DNA of 64,000 nt from Bacillota bacterium (GCA_023412215.1 JAEYNX010000006.1:1-64000); one strand, 5' to 3'; positions 38,464 through 47,678 are shown, counted from the stretch's first letter. Notes: generated by a model from the sequence alone, not told the origin. Numbers and translations are program-made.

Positions 38464-38716
38464 TTCGGTTTCACTCTCCTTGTGTTTGGCTTTGCGAGGC
38501 TTTATGCCCCATACTGTGCCTGCATTTTCCCTGCTTAACGCGCCATGGCGTAAAACATTTCGGAAAGCGGCAGTCCATGAAATCGTAAGCGTTGTGCCGT
38601 ATGGTGTAGGGAACGGTCTCGACCGTTCCGTTTTCCAACAGTCAAACACCGTTCTGCGGTCGAGCAGCGGTCTGTACAGCGGTCGAGTCAAGACTCGACC
38701 CTACAGAATGACGTTT
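38464..38716. repeat. Repeat-bearing gap inside the S10 operon
   Basis: Between rplW and rplB, where genes are normally a few bases apart. It contains GTAGGGAACGGTC..GACCGTTCCG at 38606-38630 and CGGTCGAGTC-AA-GACTCGACC with a CTAC end at 38680-38704, both units of the dispersed palindrome family. No gene is seen. Confidence 0.85.
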
Positions 38717-39013
38717 CTACATCATGCTCTCGAAGAACTCGATGCCCTTGCTCTTTTCGGTGAGGGTTACAACAGCCTTTTTCCAGCTGGGGGTGTAGCC
38801 CTGATGCGCGCCCATTCTCTTGAGCCTGCCGTTTACGTTCATGGTGTTTACTTTTGCAACCTGCACGCCGAAAAGCTGTTCAACGGCTTTGGCAATTTCA
38901 ATCTTGTTTGCGGTCTTTAAAACCTCGAATGTGTACTTCTTGTCGTTGATGCCCGCCATGCTCGCCTCGGTGATTACCGGGCGGAGGATAATGTCGTGTG
39001 CGGTCTTTTCCAT
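38717..39013 (-). CDS. rplW: Ribosomal protein L23
   Basis: 98 residues. HDIILRPVITEASMAGINDKKYTFEV and FGVQVAKVNTMNVNGRLKRMG mark L23, a docking site for targeting factors at the tunnel exit. One-base overlap with rplD. Confidence 0.97.
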   Translation of the reverse strand: MEKTAHDIILRPVITEASMAGINDKKYTFEVLKTANKIEIAKAVEQLFGVQVAKVNTMNVNGRLKRMGAHQGYTPSWKKAVVTLTEKSKGIEFFESMM

Positions 39014-39636
39014 TATGCGTACACCTCCTCAATCTTCGCAACGGCGTCCTTTACGACAATGAACTTGTCGCAGTTGAGCACGTCGTATACGTTGAGTGTG
39101 TTTACAAGTGCGGTTTTCACGCCCGGGATGTTCCTTGCGCTCTTTACCACGGTCATGTCGGTAGCCGGCATAACGATGAGGGCCTTCTTCTCGGCGCCCA
39201 GCGCTTTGAGCATAGTTACTACGCTCTTGGTTTTGATCTCGGAAAGTGAAATGTTCTCTAAAACAATCATGCTCTCGTCAAGCACCTTGCTTGAGAAAGC
39301 CGATTTGAGCGCCAGCCTCTTTACCTTCTTGTTGAGGGAGAAGCTGTAATCGCGCGGCTTGGGGCCGAGGGCGATACCGCCGTGTCGCCACTGCGGAGCG
39401 CGGATGGAGCCCTGTCTTGCATGGCCTGTGCCCTTCTGGCGCCAAGGCTTGCGGCCGCCGCCGCGTACCTCGGTACGGGTGAGGGTAGACTGTGTGCCCT
39501 GGCGTTGGTTGGCAAGATAGTTTACAACCGCCGCGTGCATAACCGATTTGTTAGGCGTTAAGCCGAAAACAGCGTCGGAAAGTTCCATTTCGCCCGTTTT
39601 CTTGCCGGCCATGTCATATACTGCAACCTTTGGCAT
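39013..39636 (-). CDS. rplD: Ribosomal protein L4
   Basis: 207 residues, with the tunnel loop [34 protein letters not shown] intact and a C-terminal [14 protein letters not shown]. Confidence 0.97.
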   Translation of the reverse strand: MPKVAVYDMAGKKTGEMELSDAVFGLTPNKSVMHAAVVNYLANQRQGTQSTLTRTEVRGGGRKPWRQKGTGHARQGSIRAPQWRHGGIALGPKPRDYSFSLNKKVKRLALKSAFSSKVLDESMIVLENISLSEIKTKSVVTMLKALGAEKKALIVMPATDMTVVKSARNIPGVKTALVNTLNVYDVLNCDKFIVVKDAVAKIEEVYA

Positions 39637-39653
39637 TGTACTTTCTCCTTCCT

Positions 39654-40289
39654 TTACGCCTTTTTCACGCTGTCGGTGATGTACACGATGCCGTTCTTCG
39701 GCCCGGGTACCGCACCCTTCAGCGCAATGAGGTTATTCTCTGCATCCACCTTAACCACGATGAGGTTCTGAACGGTTACGTTCTCGGCGCCCATGTGGCC
39801 AGGCAGTCTCTTGCCCTTCATTACTCTTGAAGGGTCACTGTTGGCACCGTTGGAGCCGGCGTGTCTGTGAACAGGGCCGGTACCGTGGGTTTCCTTCAGT
39901 CTATGATTACCAAAGCGTTTGATGGTACCGGCGTAGCCTTTACCTTTGCTGATACCAGAAACGTCTACCTTGTCACCTTGTGCGAAAGTGTCAGCCTTGA
40001 TCAGGTCGCCTACATTAAGAGCATCCGGATCTTCGAACCTAAATTCCTTGAGATGTCTCTTAGGAGCGACATCTGCTTTCTCAAAGTGACCTTTGCTTGG
40101 CTTGTTTACCTTTGTTGCGGAAATGTCGCCGAAGCCAACCTGAACCGCGGCATAGCCGTCGTTCTGAAGGGTTTTCTTCTGCACCACAACGCAGGGGCCC
40201 GCGGCTACGACGGTTACGGGAATAACGTTGCCGCTCTCGTCGAAGATCTGGGTCATGCCAATCTTCTTGCCGATGATTGCTTTTACCAT
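39654..40289 (-). CDS. rplC: Ribosomal protein L3
   Basis: 211 residues. [23 protein letters not shown] at the start and [27 protein letters not shown] in the finger region. Confidence 0.97.
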   Translation of the reverse strand: MVKAIIGKKIGMTQIFDESGNVIPVTVVAAGPCVVVQKKTLQNDGYAAVQVGFGDISATKVNKPSKGHFEKADVAPKRHLKEFRFEDPDALNVGDLIKADTFAQGDKVDVSGISKGKGYAGTIKRFGNHRLKETHGTGPVHRHAGSNGANSDPSRVMKGKRLPGHMGAENVTVQNLIVVKVDAENNLIALKGAVPGPKNGIVYITDSVKKA

Positions 40290-40385
40290 TTTCTTTCCTA
40301 CCTCCTACGGTTATTGGTTGAAGGGGATCCCCTCAACGTGACCTGCACGGAAAACATCGTCTCTTAAACTAATCACAGCAGGCTG

Positions 40386-40697
40386 TTACAGCTTAAGCTC
40401 GATATCCACGCCGGCAGGGAGTTCGAGATCCATGAGCACCTTCACGGTTTGGTTGGAAGGGCGCAGGATGTCGATGAGTCTCTTGTGGGTTCTTTGTTCA
40501 AACTGCTCGCGGCTGTCTTTGTACTTGTGTACGGCGCGCAGTATGGTAACAATCTCTTTCTCGGTGGGCAGCGGGATGGGACCCGAAACCTGAGCACCTG
40601 TGCGCTTTGCGGTTTCAACAATCTTCTCCGCGGCCTGGTCTACGAGCTGATGATCGTAACCCTTGATTCTAACCCTGATTTTTTCCTTGACTGCCAT
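40386..40697 (-). CDS. rpsJ: Ribosomal protein S10
   Basis: 103 residues, first gene of the operon. [29 protein letters not shown] and [17 protein letters not shown] are diagnostic. A roughly 97-nt gap precedes rplC. The promoter is probably near 41010-41038, giving a leader of about 300 nt. Confidence 0.97.
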   Translation of the reverse strand: MAVKEKIRVRIKGYDHQLVDQAAEKIVETAKRTGAQVSGPIPLPTEKEIVTILRAVHKYKDSREQFEQRTHKRLIDILRPSNQTVKVLMDLELPAGVDIELKL

Positions 40698-41009
40698 TTA
40701 CCATCGCCTCCTATAGCTTTTGTTCTCCGTTGGGAGCGACGCCATGAAAAAACGGAACACCGAGCCGTGTGTATCGCGACTGGGCATTTAAAAATCCGGA
40801 AAACTTGACGCTCAAGTTGTCCGGACACGACCGTAAAGGCCATAAAAACGCCACAGGCTATGAGAACGACCCATAGCAGCCCCGCAAGCGGGCAGTGTGT
40901 TCCATATTCGTGTCGCCCGGTTTAAAATCGGACATACTCCGCGAAAATTACCCGCAACCTGTGCGGCAACCTCTCGCTTCATCGCATATCTGTGCAGTCA
41001 CGCTCAATT

Positions 41010-41038
41010 ATAATACTATACTCGGGGCCCGATTGCAA
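41010..41038 (-). promoter_or_regulatory. Candidate S10 operon promoter
   Basis: On the minus strand: TTGCAA (-35, 41033-41038), 17-bp spacer, TATTAT (-10, 41010-41015), with a further TATAAT overlapping three bases downstream. It lies about 310 nt upstream of rpsJ, so the transcript has a long untranslated leader. Confidence 0.6.
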
Positions 41039-41338
41039 GCCCTTTTTTCTTCAGAAATGCCGCAGGATTGCGGTATTTTTCATTTTCTCTGTAATCGCTA
41101 TGAAGCCAAACATTTTCCAGTTCCATTCTGTGCATTATTCACAAAACACTGCCGCTGTTTTTTGAGGACAACCCATGATATACTTATTATAACACTTATT
41201 TTTCATTTAAAAAGTGATAAAATCACTTTTTAACCCCCACCTTTGGCGGGGAGCAGCAATGCCTTGCGTTGCTGCAAAATAAGTGTTGAACGGTCATTCG
41301 GCGGCAAAAAGCCGCCCACGCCGTTATACAAACGGCTG

Positions 41339-41369
41339 TTTGCAATGGGGATATTATCCCCATTGCAAA
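41339..41369. promoter_or_regulatory. Perfect 31-nt palindrome upstream of DUF4349 gene
   Basis: TTTGCAATGGGGATA, one central T, then the exact reverse complement. A TATAAT box at 41380-41385 lies 10 nt downstream, so a bound dimeric regulator would cover the -35 region (where no good -35 hexamer is visible). It could be an operator or an RNA hairpin. Confidence 0.5.
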
Positions 41370-41564
41370 TGGAATGTAGTATAATATGTAACAGCCTCCA
41401 TGCAATACATTTATTCAATAAAACTGCCTTTTTTGCGTCCAAGGCCGCTTCTTTTTCTGCGCGTGCAATAAACCGGCGCCTTTTTGCCACTATCATGGTG
41501 CAAGCGACTCCGATGTATTCGCATACGTCGTCTCACCAAAAACGAGGAAGGACTGTGATTTATC

Positions 41565-42698
41565 ATGAAGCGTAACGGCAAGCTGCTACACTTTTTTTGC
41601 ATCGCAACGGCGCTGACCATCTGTCTTATCATGGCGGCAGGCTGCGCCGCGAGCGCCTCCACGCCATCCGCCGCTCCCGCCGCGCGGGACAGTCTCGCCG
41701 ACGAGAAGGGCTATACTGCTGCCACCTCCCCGGCCGACGCTGCCGCCTCTACCGCGCTGGGCGGCTTCGCAAAGGAGGAGATGCCCTCCACCGCCGAGGC
41801 GCCTTCCAGCGACAACAGCGTTAACGGCAAGGGCGAAGCTACGCTGGAGCAAGAGGCCCAGAGCGCCGCAACAGCCGGGGTAAACCGCAAGATCATCAAA
41901 ACCGTCAACATCATGATCGAGACGCTGGAGTTTGACAAGCTCATTGCCTCCCTGCAGGAGAACACCGCAAAGTACGGCGGGTACATCGAGGCCTCGTCGG
42001 TAAGCGGCCTCGGCATCAACCAAAAGATCGACGAGCCCTACACCCCCGGGCGCAACGGTTACATCACCGTGAGGGTACCCACCGATAAGCTCAGTGATTT
42101 CACCGCGCTCGTCGGCACGCTGGGCAATGTGACCCAGAAGGACGAAAACAGCCAGGATATCACCTTAACCTACGCCGACACCGAGGCGCGCAAGAAGGCG
42201 CTGGAGGTGGAGTATGAGCGCCTGATGGCGCTTTTGGAGAAGGCCGAGAGCCTCGACAGCGTGGTTGCGCTCGAATCCCGCCTCTCGGAGGTGCGCTACC
42301 AGCTGGATAACTTCAGCAGCGAGTTGCGCCGCTATGACAGCCTGGTGGACTATAGCACCGTCACTGTGAACATCACCGAGGTGAAGCGCTTCACCCCGCA
42401 GCAGCCCGAGCCGCAGACCATCGGCCAGCGCATCGGCGTGGGCATTAAGGAAACATGGCTCGACATCCGCGACGGCGCGGGCAACTTCGTGGTTTGGTTC
42501 GTGGTAAACCTGCCCTACATCGTCGTATGGGTGGCCATCATCCTGCTGGCGGTGTTCCTCATCCGCCGCGCCGTGAAAAAGCAGCAGGCCAAACAGGCGG
42601 CGGCGCCCCCGTACCATTCCCCCGCGTTCCAGCAATTCCCGCCGGTGGTTCCCCCCGCACAGGGCGATGCGGAGCACAAGGACGAAGAGAAGAAATAA
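41565..42698 (+). CDS. DUF4349 lipoprotein
   Basis: 377 residues. The signal peptide ends in a lipobox (MAAGC, Cys near residue 24), followed by a Ser/Ala/Glu-rich linker to about 105. The DUF4349 domain (IIKTVNIMIETLEFDKLIASLQ...YITVRVPTDKLSDFTALVG...DITLTYADTEARKKALEVEYERL) includes a central coiled coil near 215-260. A membrane segment (FVVWFVVNLPYIVVWVAIILLAVFLI) lies near 315-340, followed by a Lys/Pro-rich cytoplasmic tail. Envelope protein of unknown role. Confidence 0.85.
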   Translation: MKRNGKLLHFFCIATALTICLIMAAGCAASASTPSAAPAARDSLADEKGYTAATSPADAAASTALGGFAKEEMPSTAEAPSSDNSVNGKGEATLEQEAQSAATAGVNRKIIKTVNIMIETLEFDKLIASLQENTAKYGGYIEASSVSGLGINQKIDEPYTPGRNGYITVRVPTDKLSDFTALVGTLGNVTQKDENSQDITLTYADTEARKKALEVEYERLMALLEKAESLDSVVALESRLSEVRYQLDNFSSELRRYDSLVDYSTVTVNITEVKRFTPQQPEPQTIGQRIGVGIKETWLDIRDGAGNFVVWFVVNLPYIVVWVAIILLAVFLIRRAVKKQQAKQAAAPPYHSPAFQQFPPVVPPAQGDAEHKDEEKK

Positions 42699-42716
42699 GG
42701 CCCTATAACTTATTCA

Positions 42717-42746
42717 AGGAGCGCACCCAAGCGGTGCGCTCCTTTT
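42717..42746 (+). terminator. Terminator after the DUF4349 gene
   Basis: AGGAGCGCACC..GGTGCGCTCCTTTT, a compact GC-rich hairpin with a T tail. Confidence 0.85.
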
Positions 42747-43064
42747 AATTATGCAAACAAACGGCCACTTATTATAACAACAAACCTTCGATGAATGTGT
42801 AGAGGCGGCGTCCCAGACGCCCCGCAAATCCTGTACGGTTTGCGACAGGTGCAAGGCCGCGCCTTCTTGGCCGGGCGAACACACGGGTTCGCCCCTACGG
42901 CGTAACGGGTGGACGTTTGTAGGGGCAGCCCCATGTGTCTGCCCCGGTGGATATATCCGCCGCATTATTCTGTGGTATATCTCCTCATTGTAGGGGACGG
43001 CGACCTCGACGTCCCGCGGTTACCCCACCATGCCACCGCCATTCTGGAAAATTTCACCTAGGCC
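42747..43064. repeat. Palindromic repeat array
   Basis: Gene-free. Units at about 42799-42825 (GGCGGCGTC..GACGCCCC), 42872-42898 (GGGCGAAC..GTTCGCCC), 42919-42950 (GGGGCAG..CTGCCCC) and 42990-43019 (GGGGACGGC..GACGTCCC), alternating in orientation, GTAG or CTAC at one end. Confidence 0.8.
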
Positions 43065-44012
43065 TTAGGAATTATAAAAAGCCAGATATTTTTCAAGATT
43101 AGACTGCCAATAATCGTTATTATGCTCGCCACTGCCAACAAGATATTCAACGTCCCAATTCATTGCCTCTAAAATGCTCTGCAAAATTTCGGTGCCGTTT
43201 TGGCAATAGGGATCCTTATCCCCGCAGTCAAGCCAAATCTTCAGTCCCGACAGATCTTTGATTTGAGATATTTTATTGGGGTCTCCCTCGTTAACGGCAT
43301 CTGCGGTTGGGAACAGAAGCTTGTAAGGAATTATTGCGCTATCAACAGCAGGGCTATGCCCGCCAACCTTACTGAACAGTTCCGTGTTCCTAAACGCAAT
43401 ATGCAAAGCCGCAAAGCCAGCCATGGATATCCCGCCAATATACCTCCCTTCCTTTGACGAAACCGTACTGTAATTCACATCAATAAAAGGCACCGCCTCT
43501 GTAGTCACATAGCTTTCGTACATACCAACATTGATACCCTGATCTTGAATATACACGATATCCGGCTTTTCAGCCGAATTCACGCCATAGCTTCTGTCAA
43601 TATGAACAGATGCAATAATCACCGGCTTAATTGTTCCCGCGGCTATCAGCTTTTCAGCCGCATCGTCCATGCCCAGAAGTGAAAAGACATCGTCATCGCT
43701 TACGGCCCCATCGCCATGCAGGAAATACAAAACCGGATATTCTTGCTCCTTAGTATAACCTGTGGGCAGATAAACATTGATCGGCATCTTTTTGTTTAAC
43801 AATTTACTGTCAACAAACGTCTGGATAATCTTCGTCTGCACCTCCGGTGCCGACCCCGCCGGCAATGATTCGGCTGGCAACGATTCCTCGGGTGCCGATT
43901 CTGCCGATGCCGATACTGCGGGGGGGTGTCCTAAATTTGTATTCGCAGCCGCGGCCTTACACGAGCATAAACAAAAAATCAAAACAACAAGTAATATAAA
44001 TACTCTTTTCAT
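43065..44012 (-). CDS. Lipoprotein esterase (putative esterase family)
   Basis: 315 residues. A signal peptide ends in a lipobox (FCLCSC), followed by a Ser/Glu/Pro spacer with near repeats (EESLPAESLPAGSAPE). The alpha/beta-hydrolase domain has the oxyanion region PVLYFLHGDGA near 92 and the nucleophile elbow GGISMAGFA near 195; a histidine in SGEHNNDYW near 295 may complete the triad. Acts outside the membrane on an unknown ester. More AT-rich than its neighbours, suggesting separate origin. ATG at 44012 after GGGAGGGATAAGAC. Confidence 0.8.
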   Translation of the reverse strand: MKRVFILLVVLIFCLCSCKAAAANTNLGHPPAVSASAESAPEESLPAESLPAGSAPEVQTKIIQTFVDSKLLNKKMPINVYLPTGYTKEQEYPVLYFLHGDGAVSDDDVFSLLGMDDAAEKLIAAGTIKPVIIASVHIDRSYGVNSAEKPDIVYIQDQGINVGMYESYVTTEAVPFIDVNYSTVSSKEGRYIGGISMAGFAALHIAFRNTELFSKVGGHSPAVDSAIIPYKLLFPTADAVNEGDPNKISQIKDLSGLKIWLDCGDKDPYCQNGTEILQSILEAMNWDVEYLVGSGEHNNDYWQSNLEKYLAFYNS

Positions 44013-44195
44013 GTCTTATCCCTCCCATATTCCCGATAATTGTATAATATGGTTGTTTTGATGTCAATATATAATATTTTATCCATTTATTCTACATAAT
44101 CGTTTTATCCCACTCCCAATGATAGTGTTATAATTCACAAGGGCAAAACACAGAATATCCCGTTAGCCTATTACCCATTGGGCCATATCAGCGCA

Positions 44196-44224
44196 AAAGG
44201 GCACACCCAAAACGGTGTGCCCCT
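44196..44224 (-). terminator. Terminator downstream of the membrane protein gene
   Basis: On the minus strand GGGGCACACC-GTTTT-GGGTGTGCCCTTTT, about 27 nt after the stop of the gene at 44251. Confidence 0.75.
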
Positions 44225-44250
44225 CTCATTATTAAATAGAATACAAAACG

Positions 44251-44766
44251 TTATCTCGGGCTCTCCTCCACCGCTCTCGCCTGCGGTTCCTCAACGCGAA
44301 TGCGCCTGACGCGCGCCAGATGATAAAACCAGCGCACATACCCGTTTGCCAGCAGGAGGACAACCGCCACCGGCAGGAAGGTAAGCGGCGACAGCGCGCT
44401 TGACAGCCGCAGGTCGCTAAAGAAGGGCCCTGAAACCGAAACCTCGTGCATCGGGGAGTAGTTCGGGCTAAAAAAGCCGGGGATATTGAGTGCAAGCAGC
44501 CCGACAGATACCACAACAGAAACAATCAAACCGATCTTCATCTTTCGCCTGGTGCCCGCGGTATAAGGGATGTCCAAGGTTTTCTCCGGAAAATGCGCCT
44601 GCAAAAGCTTCAGCACCACCCACAGCACTGCAATATAGGTTGTCAGCATGTTCAACATGGAAAACGCGGCACCGAAGCCTAAAAGGAACAATACTGCCGC
44701 CGCAGCCGCGTTGCCGATGATCATGCGCAGCACAAACCCGCTGAGAAACGAGTAGGTCTTCACCAT
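44251..44766 (-). CDS. Four-helix membrane protein, unknown function
   Basis: 171 residues from ATG 44766 (GGAGGGCTTGTGCC upstream; the longer frame is repeat DNA). Four hydrophobic segments are visible near 10-32, 36-58, 72-92 and 120-145, with a short loop holding PYTAGTRRKMK and an Arg/Glu-rich tail. No family recognised. Confidence 0.7.
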   Translation of the reverse strand: MVKTYSFLSGFVLRMIIGNAAAAAVLFLLGFGAAFSMLNMLTTYIAVLWVVLKLLQAHFPEKTLDIPYTAGTRRKMKIGLIVSVVVSVGLLALNIPGFFSPNYSPMHEVSVSGPFFSDLRLSSALSPLTFLPVAVVLLLANGYVRWFYHLARVRRIRVEEPQARAVEESPR

Positions 44767-44834
44767 GGCACAAGCCCTCCTGTCAACAATTCGTGAAGTC
44801 AGCTTCCGGTTATCATGAACAGCGTAGCAGATTT

Positions 44835-45056
44835 TCCCAGAAAGTGCAAGCGCGTTTCCCGGGAAAATCGTCCCTCCCGTCGGTTGCCCCGCAGGGGCGA
44901 GGCGGGTAGACATAAACGTATCATAAGCGCAGAAAACGGGCCCCTTGTCTGCTTACCCCCCAAAGCGCTTAGGATACCAGAAAACGCAAGCGCGTTTCCC
45001 GGGAAAATCGTCCTTCCCGCCGGTTGCCCGCAAGGGGCGAGACGGGCAGACAAGAA
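44835..45056. repeat. Duplicated ~80-bp element
   Basis: Two copies, about 44840-44912 and 44985-45055, sharing CAAGCGCGTTTCCCGGGAAA, ATCGTCC, TCCCG, CGGTTGCC and a GGGCGA..CGGG..AGACA end, 145 bp apart. Both can be translated on the minus strand as similar short peptides, but the changes are not biased to silent positions, so I treat it as non-coding. Confidence 0.7.
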
Positions 45057-45059
45057 ACA

Positions 45060-45509
45060 TCAGCCTGCGGATGAATCCGCCGCCGCCGCCTTGCCGTAAA
45101 GGCAGCACGTCATCCCCGCGCCGTATGGCTCGCCCGTTCTCGCCTCAAAGCCGAGCTTACGGTAAAACGGCTCCTTGCCTTGGGCGCTCATCAGCTCTAC
45201 ACTGGTTCTCCACCCCTGTGGCGTCCTTTGCTGCGCACAGTCCATTAACCGCCGCACGATGTCTTTGCCGACGCCCTTGTCCTGATACTCGGGCAGCACC
45301 ACCACATCCTTTAAAAAATACCACAGCGCGCCGTCGCCGCACAGCCTGCCCATGCCCACCGTCTTTCCGTCGCAAACCGCCGCCACGGTGAGCAGCGAGC
45401 TTTTAAGCGCCAAGGCCACCTGCTCGGGCAGCGCGGCTCCCCACTCCGCGCTGCTTGTGAGCGCGCAAAACTCCTGCGGGGTGAGTACATTCTACTGTAA
45501 CTGTATCAA
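45060..45509 (-). pseudogene. GNAT acetyltransferase with amber codon at position 6
   Basis: Read from TTG 45509 (AGAAGGAG nine bases upstream) the frame gives MIQLQ, then TAG (45492-45494), then NVLTPQEFCALTSSAEW and a full GNAT domain. The intact relative at 48479-48898 begins MVQLKHGALTPETFAHLT, so the register and start are conserved and the TAG replaces a histidine codon. The rest is intact: GMGRLCGDGALWYFLKDVVV, acetyl-CoA loop PEYQDKGVGKDI and FYRKLGFE. A GTG at 45419 could give a protein lacking the first 30 residues. Either a recent pseudogene or a shortened protein. Confidence 0.75.
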
Positions 45510-45564
45510 CCCTGTTCTCCTTCTATCTCTATACCCGTCGCTTATATCCGCTCAAAAAAGAGTA

Positions 45565-46452
45565 TTATCCCACCACCGGCACAAAGATATCCGCCTCGCA
45601 GTAGCTCTGCGAGCAGCGGCGCAGGTCCATGCGCTCGAAATGGTAGGGCTGCGACTGCACCATCTGCGTGCGCACGCGCCACACATGGTCAATGGAATCA
45701 TAGATATCGTTTAAGCAGCGGATGGTCAGCTCCTCGGGCGCGTGCAGCCCGACATAGCGGAATACCGCGTAATGCGTGGTGGGCAGCGTGCGGCACAGGA
45801 TAGGCGGCGGGGCGGGGTAGGGCCTTGCCACCTCCACCGAAGGCATGTAGTCGTTGCCGTAGTCGGGGTTTTCACTGTGGCTGCACAGCCCGTAATAAAC
45901 CAGCGGATCGGCGACCCCCTCGATTGCACCGCTCACCTGCTCAAAAAAGGCCCTGCCGAAGGCGTTTGCCGAGAGGGTCTGCCGGTTTTCCTCGTGCACG
46001 ATAAAGGTTTGCACACCGGCCAAGGTGAACCCGCTGCGCAGCACATACCGCGGCGGGGTGAGCACCCCCTGCGCGACGTCCGCAAGCAGGTTTGTGTCTA
46101 ACCGGCTCACCACCGCAAGCTCGCCGCGCGTGCGGCGGAAGGTGGCGGGGCTGACGCCGAACTGCCGCTTAAAGGCGCGCTCGTAGGTCTGCTCGTATTC
46201 GAAGCCGTATTCGCAGGCGATGCCGAGCATGGTGAGGTCGGTCTCAAGCAGCTCGAAAAGGCTCGCGGAAAGCTTGCGCCCGCGCGCGTAGTACATCAGC
46301 GGCAGGCCCGTCACGCCCTTAAACAGCCGGTGCAGATGGTATTTGGAAAGCCCGAGGCTCGCCGACATCTCGTCGAGTGAGATAGGCTCCTTCAGGCCCT
46401 GCTCAATGTACTCCGCCGATTGCTCGATCAGTTCACGGCTGGCATGGTTCAT
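45565..46452 (-). CDS. AraC-family regulator with GyrI-like domain
   Basis: 295 residues from ATG 46452 (GGAGGAAGCCT upstream). The N-terminal double HTH of AraC type (ISLDEMSASLGLSKYHLHRLFKGVTG and IACEYGFEYEQTYERAFKRQFGVSPATFRR, within residues 20-105) is followed by a GyrI-like/effector-binding C-terminal domain (about 125-290). Divergent from the esterase gene at 46599 with 146 bp between, so it may regulate that gene. The ligand is unknown. Confidence 0.88.
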   Translation of the reverse strand: MNHASRELIEQSAEYIEQGLKEPISLDEMSASLGLSKYHLHRLFKGVTGLPLMYYARGRKLSASLFELLETDLTMLGIACEYGFEYEQTYERAFKRQFGVSPATFRRTRGELAVVSRLDTNLLADVAQGVLTPPRYVLRSGFTLAGVQTFIVHEENRQTLSANAFGRAFFEQVSGAIEGVADPLVYYGLCSHSENPDYGNDYMPSVEVARPYPAPPPILCRTLPTTHYAVFRYVGLHAPEELTIRCLNDIYDSIDHVWRVRTQMVQSQPYHFERMDLRRCSQSYCEADIFVPVVG

Positions 46453-46598
46453 AGGCTTCCTCCATATCCGCGCGGCACACAAACCGGCGTGAAAGATATC
46501 CCTTCAAAAACACCGATGCGCAAGATTTGTTCGTTTCTCTGCCGAATTTAGTATAAACTAAGAAGATATCTTCGTCAAACGCTGAAAGGACTGATTTC

Positions 46599-47678
46599 AT
46601 GTTCAAACGCATCTGCGCTGTTATCGGAATCATCACCCTGCTCTGCGCTTTTGCCGGCTGCGGCCGGCCCGCCGCCGTTTCTTCCTCGTCGGAGGAAGCG
46701 GTTGTATCCTCCTCCTCGCAGGAGAGCCAGCCCGCATCCTCCTCTAGCGCCTCGGCCGAAAGCAGCGGGCCCGCCTCAAAGATCGAATCCGTTACCCTCA
46801 CCTCCAAGGCTATCGCCAGCAACAAGCTGGAGGAAAGAACCGAGCGTGTGTTAACCGTTTACCTCCCCGCCTCCTACGAGGCCGGCGATAAAGCCTACCC
46901 CGTGGTGTACTACCTGCACGGCTTCGGCGACTCGGAGCGCTCCTTTGTAGGCGGCGCCAGGCGGGAACTGGATAAGCTGTTTGCCGACGGCAAAGGCGAG
47001 TTCATCCTCGTTGGCGTAAACGGCAACAACAAGTCGGGCGGCTCCTTCTATGTCAACTCCCCCGTGACGGGCAACTTTGAGGATTACGTGACGCAGGAGG
47101 TGGTAGACTGCATCGACGGCAACTACCGTACCCTTGCCACCCCCGCCTCGCGCGGCATCTGCGGCTTTTCGATGGGCGGCTTCGGTGCCATCTACCTCGC
47201 GCTCAGGCACCCCGATATCTACGGCGCAATCTACGCCATGTCTCCCGGCATCGCCAAAACCAGCAGCTTTGATACCGTGCTGGACAGCTGGAAGACCGAC
47301 TCCATGGTCATGAAGGCCTACGGGCAGGCGTTCGCGCCCGACCCCGACGGTGAATCCCCCTTCTGCATCCTGCCCAAACGGGACGGCACCGACGCCGACA
47401 ACGCCTTGCTGGATAAATGGGTAGACGGCTACGCCAACTGGGATAAAAAGCTCGACGACTACCTTGCCAAGGGCACTCCGCTGCACGGCATCGGCATCAG
47501 CTACGGGCACAGCGACTACTACCGCTGGATCCCCGAGGGCTGCGAGTATTTCATTGGCCTCTTAAAGCAAAACGGCATCGAGCCCTCGGTTGTCGCCTTT
47601 GAGGGCGGGCATGTCGTTCCCCCCAGCGGCGTGAGCAACCAGCTTCTGCCCTTCTTTAGAGACAACCTCACCTTTTAA
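46599..47678 (+). CDS. Lipoprotein esterase (putative esterase family)
   Basis: 359 residues. Lipobox AFAGC near residue 23, Ser/Glu-rich linker to about 65, then the hydrolase domain: VYLPASYEAGDKAYPVVYYLHGFGD near 95-120, nucleophile GFSMGG near 195, an Asp region around 290 and FEGGHVVPP near 335 with the likely catalytic histidine. It resembles feruloyl/acetyl esterases of PF00756 and is a distant relative of the gene at 43065. ATG after GAAAGGACTGATTTC. Probably acts on ester-linked substrates outside the cell. Confidence 0.85.
   Translation: MFKRICAVIGIITLLCAFAGCGRPAAVSSSSEEAVVSSSSQESQPASSSSASAESSGPASKIESVTLTSKAIASNKLEERTERVLTVYLPASYEAGDKAYPVVYYLHGFGDSERSFVGGARRELDKLFADGKGEFILVGVNGNNKSGGSFYVNSPVTGNFEDYVTQEVVDCIDGNYRTLATPASRGICGFSMGGFGAIYLALRHPDIYGAIYAMSPGIAKTSSFDTVLDSWKTDSMVMKAYGQAFAPDPDGESPFCILPKRDGTDADNALLDKWVDGYANWDKKLDDYLAKGTPLHGIGISYGHSDYYRWIPEGCEYFIGLLKQNGIEPSVVAFEGGHVVPPSGVSNQLLPFFRDNLTF

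Larger units (their letters stand above)
40698..41564. other. Divergent region between rpsJ and the DUF4349 gene
   Basis: No convincing gene. It holds the S10 leader and promoter (minus strand), a symmetric hairpin AAAAAGTGAT..ATCACTTTTT at about 41208-41230 that could stop transcription in either direction, several small hairpins around 41265-41335, and a perfect 31-nt palindrome at 41339-41369 followed by a TATAAT box. Confidence 0.6.

Noticed and set aside
41230..41496. Minus-strand open frames upstream of the DUF4349 gene
   Set aside because: No ribosome site, cysteine-rich low-complexity translation, and overlap with the palindromes and promoter region.
44799..45053. Short similar peptides encoded in both copies of the 80-bp repeat
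   Set aside because: Differences between copies fall in all codon positions, and neither has a supporting ribosome site.
13820..45509. Possible reassignment of TAG as a sense codon, suggested by the tube gene and the GNAT gene
   Set aside because: Several intact genes (adk, serA) end naturally at TAG where homologs end, so TAG acts as stop in this organism.
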